From Lytechinus pictus (taxonomy: Eukaryota; Echinodermata; Echinoidea; Temnopleuroida; Toxopneustidae), in assembly GCF_037042905.1 (NCBI RefSeq), contig NC_087247.1, positions 62,457,920-62,521,919 of the forward strand: a stretch of 64,000 bases of DNA, given 5' to 3'. The position numbers and the translations under genes are program-made. This document shows, in pieces, positions 36,701 through 48,700 of this stretch (position 1 is the stretch's first letter; every line of letters starts with the position of its first letter). The notes under the pieces were generated by a model. It saw nothing but the letters and a program-made list of their open reading frames with translations. It had not been told where the DNA came from and did no database searches.

Positions 36701-39700
36701 CCAAAATTAAATCTTTGCCTAAATCTAACATATTGTATGTCATTTTAAAGCTTATACTCTGAAGTTTTTTGCCCTATATTTTTTTCTTAGAACTGAAAAT
36801 GTAAAGTTACTGAATGCCAAGGTCACAATTCCAAGAAATCATTACCGCTAATTAGCGTGACGTACGGGACATCACATTTTTTGATCTGCAGATAATGCAA
36901 ATCATATATTTGAAAATATTTCTGTGGGGACTTGTAGTGCTAAGTTAATGCAAACATTTGAGAAAAAAATTATTTTGAAAATTAATTAATTAAGCTAATT
37001 ATCTGATGTCCAACAGGCAGTGTCCCGTACATCACAATTTAGCATGTTTTTTTAGATTCTAGTTTAAGAAAAAGTTGAACAGTTTTCTTCACACTTTGGA
37101 GAGTTCTAATTTATATTACTATACATCCAAAAATTAAAGTGAATTTACTGAATCAATTACATGTTTAATTATATCAGCTAATTAAGCTTTGTGACGTACT
37201 GGACATTACAAGATTAAAATTCTCGAATAATAGAGTTACATGTATTATGTCATGTTATATCAGCAATCACTGCATTCATTAAAGTTACATCAATATTCAA
37301 ATCAATACTGTTATCAGTAAATTATTCCTACCAATGAGGTAAGGAATGATAAACTAAAACGAAGGAAGTGAAGATGACACAACGAGAGAATAAAGGATTT
37401 GTCGCAGAAGTGAGATAAATTGTATATAGTGAGGAATGAGAGGGGGAAGTGAGAGGGGGAAGTGAGAGGTGGAGAGAGAGAGGGGAAGGGGGCTGGGAGG
37501 TACGCGAAGAGGTGAAGTCTAACCTTGAAATTTAGAATTATTCAAAGATAACTTTATAATCACGCTAGTGGTGAAGTATGAGGTGGCATGCAGTTTTGTG
37601 AGCTACCAGTTCAGATCTTTCGTTTAAAAACTTCGAAAAGTGATATTTGTGAAACTGAAATGAAATGAGACATTTTTGTATGAAATAAAAAAATAAAGGA
37701 GAAAGTCAGTTGTTTCAATTTTATGTAATTCTCTGTTGTGGGACTCTTGATAAAGAAACCCCTTATTCTTGTCTAATTACTGAACCTAGTCAAGAGGACT
37801 CCATGACGATGTCTTTTTTCAGTCTGACATATACTTCATCATTGGAGTCGTGAACAGGCCTTCATATATATGTAAGAGAACCAGGTAAATAGAGATGGAT
37901 TTCCCTAGGAAATACTGCTAATTATTTATATTCCCGTAATAAATTTTAGCATTTTTGAAATAATATTTTTCATCTATAAATTGTTCTTCAAAACGGCATT
38001 GCTTATCGGAAGTACGTAATACTTGGATCGAGGGATCGAGGGGTCTACGGGACATCAATCTGGTAAGAAACCTTCATTTTGTAGCATTTTTACCGAACAT
38101 TTTTTGAAACCTTCCTACGCATTAGGGGTAGGAAGGTGCAGAAATTAATAAAATAAAAATATTTAAAATGATTATTTCATCAAAAGATGGATTTCCTAGG
38201 GAAATCCATCTCTATTTACCTGGTTCTCTTACATGTATATGAAGGCCTGTTCAAGACTCCAATGGGCGATTCCATACGTGTCGTACGGGACATTTTGACA
38301 ACAATATCTAGTTTCCTAGCCGAATGCTTGAGCAACAAAATATTTTTTTTTGTCAATGATAAAGCTATAGTGGGTAGTCATGTGAAAAACTAATAACCAA
38401 ATAAAAAAAATGATTATGGGAAAATTATAGGTGAAAATGTGTGTCGTACGGGACGCAGAAATGTCCCGTACGACACGCAACATTTTAAGCTCTGATTCAC
38501 CTATGGACAACATGTTTTTGTTGGTTGTCAGTTTTTTGCATGTCTACCCAGTAGTACTTTAATATCACCACAAAGCAAATTGAAGTTCTTCGTTTGTTTG
38601 GACGGTAGAGTGAAAAATGTTGTGAGAATGGCTGATTTTTCTATCATGGAATCGCCCCAATGATGAAGTATATGTCAGATTGAAAAAAGACATCATCATG
38701 GAGTCCTCAAGACTAAATGAACCTGACGATAGAAATACTTTTAACAAAGTTAGGAATTAATTTCCGAATTATTAACGTGACAGAAGTTCGGAATAACGAA
38801 CTTTACGGTGGGTCTAATCAGGGGAGAATCCAGGATTTTCCAAAGTGGGAGGGGCGGTTTCTTTTACAGAAAAAATAACAAGCCCCCCCCCCCCCCCCCC
38901 CCCCGTGAAGGAGATTTATGTCACAAATAATTTGACAATGATAAAGATCCTCGCTTTACAGTATGAAGTTTCAAGTTTGTTTTCATTGATTTAAAATCTA
39001 AACCTAAAGGATTCTCATTTAAAAAAAAAATCTCTTACCACAAAGGCCTATTTAGGGGCAGATCCAAATTTTCAAGGGGGAGGGCGGGAAAGTTTCAAGT
39101 TAATTTTATTTATTTCATATCCAAACATAAAGGATTACAATCAAATGAAATAATTTTTTTTTCAAATTATCACAAAATGAATGCAAAACAAATCTGTTCT
39201 ATGACTTTCAAGGGGATAAATAAAAGAAACTCAATAAAAAAAAATTGGAACGTAATTATGTTCTGTTTTATCACTCGAGTTCCTTGCCCCTTTTCATTCT
39301 TTTCATATTTCACCCTTCACCCATATTAATTCCAGGGCAGTACAAAATGGGGGCTTACAAAAGTGATATGATGAAAATTAATATTCAACAATATGAAAAA
39401 TAATAGAAAAACAAAATAACCCTTACAATGATAGTACTCAACGAAAAGAGAGGGATCGAGAGAAGAAGCAATAACCCCCCCCCCCCCAAACAAGCATCAT
39501 ATTTCCTTTCACCATACGACAAGATACAGTTCATTACAGAATAAACAAAGCTGATGGCGCTACAACAATTATTCTTGTGTATAAAATATTTTTAAAAAAA
39601 TATTGAGTGTAAGGGGAGAAAGAGACTACTATCGCTGGATCTCAGAGCTTCCAAACAGAAGCATCACCGGAAACGGGTATCTGTGGTCGCTTCCGTTAGC

Positions 39701-42700
39701 TTTCTTTAATTGAGCACAAGAGGGCGCGTTACATCCTCTACGTAGACATCTATGTGCTGCTGAGGATAATGACAAATTTCCCAATACATTCTGACGATAT
39801 TTCAAAGAGTCTTGCAATAAATGATAATATATCGTTGATTCCAAGATAAATTACAGCAACAATGGAAGGAAGATCAACGTTTGGTTCGGGGGGAAAGACT
39901 GGTAAGTCAAACTCTCTCACTTTTACATTTTTTTAGAGAATTTTGTCCCATCCCTTACCTTTTGCTGTATAGCGAATGGTCGGGGAGGAGTGGGTTTACT
40001 AGCTTTCTCTTTAATGTATAATCCGCTTCATTAGATTGCTAATCCATAACAAGAAACAAATCAAACATACAGACGTCCCTTTCCTACTCAATGATAATTT
40101 AATGAATTAATGAAGAAATTTACACATTGAAATGCAAAATCTAAGATCTTTTCAAGGAACATGAATGAAACTGAACAAAATCAATATTCTCAAACTTTGA
40201 AATTCCGTTTAGAATATTCAAAATTCAAACTCACTGTCAAGTTTCCTGTGGCCAAGAATGTGTTATCACTTTTGCTTCACAAATTAAAAATGTTTTCATC
40301 TTATGAACTCCATATTTGCTTCTGATCCCAATACCCCATCGAAACCATGTTGGTATTGCATAGTCTCCTTTGTTTAACTAAGTGGGCAAGGCAACAATCC
40401 CACTTCTGACACTGGTGTAAAAAGGCCAACTGCAGACTAGTATGTTGCTGTACATGATTTGATTTCCAACATGACAACAGCCTACACTCCTCAATACCAC
40501 GGTGTTCAATGTCCTCTAGTAACATGCATAGTCAGGTTGTACTTTGACAAGACACTGGTAAGACAACCTCCCACACCTACAGTTTAATTCCTTCTCCACA
40601 TTCATGCCCTCTGGCTGGCTTGAAAAGAATGCCTCCTGATAGGAATAGATCAATGGTCAAGTACAATCAATGGTCAACCAAGCCAAGTATATCCAACAAT
40701 GCTTGATTGCATCCATGAATGCATTTTTAACAAAAGCAAAGTACTGGATAGACCAGGTCTCTAAGATGACCTTTTCTTTCTTCAATTGGGATAGGCTAAT
40801 TCAAAGCAAGATATTGTGTATGCATGCCTGAAACAGGATGCAAAAATTGAATAGACCCGGGGAGCGTTTCATGAAAGGACTTGTCGGACGTTTTATCCGA
40901 CAAGTCCCACTTTATCCGACAGTTACCAAAGTAACAGTGCTTCTTAGCCAATCAGAATCAAGGAAAGATGTCAGATCTGACAACTTGTCAGACGGAAATG
41001 TTGATGAAACACTCCCCAGGTGACAATATTTCAATGATCTCCTTATGAAGGGATTTGCTGCATTTCTACTTTGAATGCATTAGCATGTTGCTATTACAAT
41101 GTACTTAGCCAACTGATAAATACCATTCATTAATGGATGCATTGTTACTTTTCAGTGGATCTCATGAAAAGCACAATCTGAAAGAATTGATGAATAATCA
41201 AGACATCATAGTTGGTGCAGGGAAAGTTAGGCAAGATAAGAAACTAAAGCACAATACATTAAAAAATCTATAGGAATACAAAAGCATCCCAATCATTGAC
41301 AAAGCATTCCACAGGGGTTTGGTATTCAATATGGCGTGCCAATGTTAACCCTTCAGAGCTGACTGGCTTCTGCAGAAGCAATATCTATATATTTTTTTTG
41401 TCTCTAGAAGCATTGTTTTGCAAATCTCAATTTAGTTATGAACAAAAGGGAAGCCCTTGTGATATTTTTATACCAACATAATATAAAACTTTAAAAGAAT
41501 CATGAAAAAAAGACATATACAATTTTAAAACTACTTACATGAAAGATCTTTATTATATTTGAAGATGTGTGTGGGTAAAAAGCACTGATCTATTTCACAC
41601 CCTTTTTTACTTTTAGGGCTGAAATTCATATTTTTCCCTCTAAAAAAATACTTTTTGAAAAAAATGTGGTGGGGTTAAGGGTTATGTAATGGGTGATCAA
41701 TGCATGACACCACCACAATATCTGACTCATTCATTACTGGCCGGGGGGTTGGCTCAACTTGCCCCTATGCTCAACTTACCCCGCCTTCCCCTATATAGGG
41801 ACAGTGATTTTTTTGTGATTCCGTTTCAGCATGTCTGAAAATGGAAATTCTGTTTCCCAATAGACTTTGTATACATGAAAAAGTGACAATTCCGTTTACA
41901 TGGAAAATCAATACGCAATGCATGAGTAGCAATGTCAAAATGTTTGCACGGGTCAAACTTTGTATCTGCCACTGTACTAACAACACTTTAAAATCTATCG
42001 TAATTGAAGAGATACAAGTACAACTATTTAAAGAAATATCCTCATCTTTCACATTATTAGCATTATTTTAGGGTTGAATGATATTTTATCGATAATTTTC
42101 GGACTTTGTGGACATCTTTTTGAGCAGTTAACGACTTTCGCCTATCCGCCATTACGGATTTGAGAAGTACTGCGATCATAATATTATGACCGAACGCAGA
42201 GGGCAGCAACACACGGCTGTGTTTCTGCCTAAATTTTACGTTCATTGAGAGATGTTCAATCGCTATGCGGACGTGAATGTAATTTCGAAGAATCTGTAAT
42301 GGAGACAAGTGCAGTCGCAATGTGTGGATTGTCATGATTGTTAAAGCGAAGTGAGATCGTGTTTTTGGCCGGTTGACATTCGTTTTTCGTTTGAAAATTA
42401 GGGAGTTTTTTCTGTTGCTATTCTGTGCATTTTGAGGAAAAATGTTTTCTGTGATTTTGCATTTGAAAAGTCAAATTCCATGAATTCAATCCGTTCACTG
42501 TGCCTATGTATAATTATGAACATATTTTGTATAATTTATGCATATTCTAGCGTGAATCTGGCATAATTAACTTTAATATTGCTTGAATTATGGTTATTTT
42601 TGTTTGCTGAAACCCGTTATGCCGGCAAAATGTACTAATGCATCATCAAGAACTGGACAATCCAAGACAGGATCCGACTTGATCTTGTTGCTCTGAGAAA

Positions 42701-45700
42701 CTTTAGTCAAATGAAAATGTCTGTATTGCCGAAACACCTGAAAGGCATTGTTGAAACACCCGTTGTCAGCTCATCACATGGGGTTATAACAGGCAGGTGC
42801 TCAGCGGGTACATTCTTATCCTTCCTGGTTGTCCCTGGTTGGTGCTTTTTATATCTCATTTAATATCAAACAACCATGCAATTTGAGTTCAAAAGAGCTT
42901 CTTCTGGACATGCGCAGAATGGAACTTCAAACTAGTCTAAAGAATGAAGCAAATTTTACAAGCCAGTGCAAACACAATAGCGTAGATTCAGATGACATCA
43001 CAAAAATGGACCATGAAAACTCAATTTTTTATCGTGGTTTGATGGACAGGTTTCTATTGTGTGTCCTCCAACATGTCTGCTTCTGGAATGCTCTATAGGG
43101 GATAGCCTGTTTCACATTACAACAAAAACAAACTGAATCTGAACAACATACAAGATTCATACCTTCAATATCTGAATTATCTCCTCCAAAGAATGTAAAA
43201 GTTCCTCCTCCTCTATCTGCATTCTCTTCCATCTCTCCTGCACTAAAAGCATCTTTGAGATTACTACTAACTTGGAAGAATTTCTCCTTAGAGACTTCAG
43301 GTAACTTAGATCTCTCTTCATCCATCTTTCTCTTCTCTTTACGCATATCTTCTTCTAATTTATTGGCATCACTGCAAACATAATACAAATTTGATACAAT
43401 TGTTCATATACTTCTCATCAAATATGTAATCATGATTTAAACTTCTGTAGCTCTATCTAGAATTTTAAATCAAAGTGCACAGATAATAAAATATCAATAC
43501 ATACTGTCAAAATAACAGATATCAAGAATGAATAAGGTAATTCTTTGAATAACAATGGTACTCAATAGTTAACGTTCTTACCTAAAACTAATATCGCTAA
43601 AAAATATATACAGAGTTAATGATAAACATACCTAACGGTATATCATAAAGTAATATCTACTCCTCATGCTCAGTTTAATAGTCAATGAATTGCATTCAAA
43701 ATATGTTTGTAAATGTCAAATAGTTTTCAGAATGACTGCCAGAGCAGGGCACTGATCACTTACTATTCAAAATATTAAAAAGTAAACAAGCAAGTACAAA
43801 TATCACCTCTCACATATCACTCACTCACCTTCCATCTTCATGATCATCTCCTTGAAGCTCATACTTGCTATGTTCATCTCTGCTTGGATCATAGTGGAGT
43901 TGAGATGGATCTCTGGATGGTAAAAAAACAACTTGATAGCTGTATATTTATATTCTAAAAAATTATCCATACCGCAATCTAAATATGGTGACACAAGAAG
44001 GAACAAATAATAATAACAATATAAGGTGTAAAATTCATATTTTCTCATTTGGGGGAAAAGAAAAGTACTTCTCACTCTGTATATTTAGATGAAATTACAT
44101 TGAAAATACATGTATAATTTTGATTGAAAACCACTAGAAATTATTAAAATATGTATTAAAAAGTACATGTACATCATTCTTAGAAGACATAGTGAATCAT
44201 GCTAATAATCAACCCATGATTTATTGAATTCATAACAAAGGACAGATAAATGAAAGCAAAATACATCATCCCAAGGAGCCAAAAAAGAAAAGCTTCCTCA
44301 CTGCTCTTCTGTTACGCTTAAAACTAAAGAAGACATCATACTTGAAATTAGGCTCCACAGCTTTAGACGACGTAAGGACTGGTGTTCCCAACATATTCTG
44401 CAGAATGGCTAAAGATCTACGTTTCTCTTCCTGTAGGTCACCAGATAGGTCATCTTCACCATCTATAAAATAGATGATTATAAAGCAACAAGGATCAAAT
44501 GATATATGAGCTGTAATTTATGAATACTAAATTATTCTGACTACACTAAAAAGAGGATAAGGTGATAGGGGCACCACCTTTATAAAGAGACTATGGAAAT
44601 CAAGCTCCACCAGTATTATCTAAGTGTATGCACTAAAAACAAGAGTGTCGCTGGGGTGAGCACATAATACGCCCGCCTGTTAACGCGGAAAATGGAGTTA
44701 TAGATCAAGCAAGAAAAGTGGAAGCGCTTTCCATTTTCAATCGTTATTATGAAAATGATGTATAAACAACAAAAGGTTAATCAAGGGTAAGATGAAAGCA
44801 TGTCACTGTGACCTTGACCTTGAACCTTTTGACCTCAAAATCGATAGGCTTCCTGGGATCCATGCTAGTATCATACACACCATATTATATGAGCCTAGGT
44901 TAAGTTAAACTGAAGTTATTGCGTTTACAAGGACTTCAGAAGGGTAAGATGAAAGCATGTCACTGTGACCTTGACCTTTGACTTTTTGACCTCAAAATCG
45001 ATAGGCTTCCTAGGATCCATGCTAGTATCATACACACCAAATTATATGAGCCCAGGTTAAGTTATACTGAATTTCTCGTGTTAACAAGGACTTCAGAAGG
45101 GTAAAATGAAAACATAACAGTGTAACCTTGACCTTTGACATCAAAATCATAAGGCTTCCTGGGATCCATGCTAGTATCATACAAACTAAATCATACAGGC
45201 CTAGGTAAAGAAAGGTAAACTGAAGTTATCGCGTTTACAAAGAAAAGTTAACGGACGGACACCGAGCCTGATACCATACTACGTCCCGTCCCGTATCTGG
45301 GCGGGCATATAAAAAACATACTAATTTGTCAAATCCATCAAATACAAACAAGCAGAAATCATCTTGTAAGATAACTATGCTTGGACATATGATAATCGTT
45401 GTGTCACCAGGGTTTCTACTGTTGCAACTAATTTCAATAAGCTGCCCTACTTAAAACACATGACCCAGGTTTACAAACTTGATATTAAAAAACTCAGATT
45501 TCAGGTCTTTGGAAGAATGCTACTCCTCTGAAAACAGTGAAAAAACTCAAACAAATTGATTTTTTTTTAAAGATATGAGAAGCTAAAATCTTCTTACTTT
45601 CATTGCCTTCTCCTTCAGAACCAGATCCTGCATTTTCATCTTTTCTATCTAGAAATCTTGAATCTAGTTTAAAGCGGTTGTCTCCTCCATACCTTGCTTC

Positions 45701-48700
45701 CATTTGAATCAGCTGTAAAATAGTATTTAGCAATTCACTGACTGTCAACATAATATAAACTCTTTCATGCATATATTTATATTTTAAAATCTAATTTTAA
45801 GCAGTTAACCAAATTCACTATTATGTAAGCAACTAGAAATTGGCAAAAAACCACACACGTAAAAAACTAAACAAGGAAATATATTCTTAAAGCAATATAG
45901 TACAATATTACACTGAAAATTTCCCAATATTTTCATCTCAATATGAATTAAAATCATCAAACTAATTCTACAACAAAATCTGTGAACTCATTGTCATACA
46001 CCAAATTCCTATAAAGTTTAATCCCAGACAATAAAACAGAATATCAAATGCATTCAAAATGAGTGTATTTTCCCAATTTGGAACCATCCAATGACAGACA
46101 CTCCCCTATATAACTGTTCTATAATGACATTGAAACTCATTGACGCAGATATATTTTCTCTCAAATAGAAATGAAAAACAACACTTACCTTCTGACCAGC
46201 TTCACCTTCATATTGAGGCTTAATCTTAAATCTCTCATCATCAACTCCATCATCGTCTTCATCATCATCCCACATCTTCCTGCCCCTGTTCTCTGGGAGT
46301 GAATCCTCCTCCTCCTCATCATCATCAGAATCATCATCACTTTCAAAGAGTGAAGTACTGCTCTGTATTTTCTGTCCAGCAAAATTGGTTTCATCATTTA
46401 ACCCTGTATCACCCTCAGACTCTCCATCATCAGAATCAAATGTTATGTGCTTTCCTTGTTTCTTCTCTTTGTCATCCTTCAAAGAAATAGATAATGACAG
46501 AACAATCCTTCACATTTATCTGACAGTGGAACAAGTCTGATGGAAAATTTCTTTTTTTCAGAGAGCATTTTCTTATGTAATGAAATAAGGACAGATTTAT
46601 GATAGAAATCATTCAACAGTGCTGTAATCATGATATAATCTCAGTCATAAGTCCTTATCCTGATGGATAATGAAATAGTCACATAAATCATTAGGCAGGG
46701 CACGACAAACCTGCTTGCCCAGGGCAAGTGAAAATGATGTGCAGGCAAGAATTTCTCAAAGTCAATTGCCTGATCGGGCAAGTGGTTTGGTTTGAAATTT
46801 TTTTTTAAAAAATTACAGTAAATTTCAATAAATTTTTTATAAATCACAATTATTATTATCTCTCATACAATGTCAAACCAACAAAAAACAGTGGAAACAT
46901 GTAAAATCAATGCCAATTTACATATAACATATTGCCAGGTAACTCGTTTGCAGAACGGCTATGGGGGCTGCTGTCTTACGCTCTAAAATACACTGTGCAC
47001 ATGCACTACTATCTTGCGCAATTCGCCAATGACGAAGGCTGGGGAAACCTATTATTTCGCCGTGTGCGGATGCGCCATGCATCGGCGCTATACATTATAA
47101 GCGAGTCAGCTGATTTTCGAGCTCGCTGCAAACTTTGTGACTCGGCCTCAAGATTTGTGATTGTTCCCAAACGAGTAAATGATGAGCCATCACACTAAAA
47201 TTGGCGATTTCTGTCATCACGATCGGCAGTGACTTATTTCAATAGCTCCAAAGGTAGTGTGAGTGAAGCTACTAGCGAAACCGAGTAAAAATGAGCAGAT
47301 CCATGTCTCTATTGGCAATAAGAACCGATGACATGACTTTGCTGAAAATAAACTTATATACCGATCTACAGTATAAGCGTTTACTACATGATTCTCATTT
47401 ATTGTTAATTTTCCTGATCTTTAAACTTAAGTGTAGTAGCATCATAAAAGAATAATTAAGAGCAAAAAAATTCTAAAAGAAATTGGACAAGCAAATTTTT
47501 TCATCACCGCCCAACATTTGTAGAGGCCTGTATTAGGATGTAATATATCATTCATATTAAAAATATAAGACCCGCCTCTCCCCCCCCCCCCAAAAAAAAA
47601 AATAGAATTTACAAATACAAATCATGAAGTAAATAATTACCACAGCTGACAAAGCTCCTTTGATAGCACCTTGCCGATCCAACAGGGCCCTCTGTTGTTG
47701 TTTCATGGACTCCAATCTTCTTTCATTGGCTTGCTTCTGTTTCTCAGCTTCCTCTCTGGCTAATTTCTTCTTTGCAGCTTTTGATAATAACCTTCCAGAT
47801 TTGTCATACATGGCCTGATTCAGTCTATCATTCTTCTGCTCTAATCCTGTTGGGGACTTTTTCACTTCTTGTTTTGTGGCCGAAGTTTCTACCTCCAGAA
47901 AAATGTTTGATTTATCCTCTGGATCTATTGATTTTTTTATTTGATTGCTAAATACTCCATCAGAACTGTCATCAGGATCTGAATTGTTAACATCTTCAGA
48001 AGCATCTTCCTCATCATCACTGCTTTTAATACTACTCCCACTACTACTCTCCTCCTCACTGTCATCATTAGTTTCACTATTATCTGAACCAAATTTTTCA
48101 TCTTCTGTGTGGCATCCTATATTAGTTTGATCTCGTTTTGTTTCCACACCCATGCTCTTTTTGATGGCTTCCCTGTCCAGGATAAGAGGCTCAAAGTCAA
48201 ATCTAGCTATTGGGCTACCCAACATTTCCTCCTCCTCCTCTTCAATATCATCATCTAAATTATCTTGAGAAACAGACTCCTCCTCTCCAGCATCACTCTC
48301 ATGGCCATTCTCCTCTTCTTTGTCACCCTCACTGTCCTCTTCACTGTCCTCCTCATCCTCTTTGTGATGATTTGAAAGAACTTTGGTGTTTTTAAGACCT
48401 TGGATATATGACTGATCCAGAATGAGAGGTTCAAAGTTCAATGAAGGTACATGGCCATAATCTATTACATCTTTATCACTGTTCTTCTCATCCTCCTCAC
48501 TGTCTTTATGCAATTCATCATTAGAAGCATAGTCACTATTCAAACTGCTGTCTTCTTCTTCATTTTCAGAGTAACTTTCACCTACTTCTAAAGATTCTTG
48601 AACTTTTAAAATGCCCATATATTCATATTCATTTCTACTGCTTCCTCCTCCCTTCTCTTCCTCTATGGTTTGATTTGCTCTTTTCATTGCTATAGTTCTG

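Larger units (their letters stand above)
23404..43162 (-). other. NOL8: NOL8 intron between coding exons 10 and 11, 19.8 kb
   Basis: Bounded by donor GTATGA at 43162 and acceptor TTTTCATAG at 23404. It holds over half of the gene's length and is a repeat trap: helicase fragment, three families of inverted-repeat elements, a satellite array, a SINE and phrase repeats, each listed separately. Stretches not listed (for example 28600-30060, 35520-36840, 42502-43162) show no feature I can support. Confidence 0.85.

Noticed and set aside
46299-46490. Frames opposite or shifted to NOL8 exon 6, and similar ones opposite exon 5
   Set aside because: Shadows of the Asp/Glu/Ser codons of NOL8.
46932-47198. 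88-codon plus-strand frame in a NOL8 intron
   Set aside because: No domain, no splice sites, and it follows a dispersed-repeat fragment.
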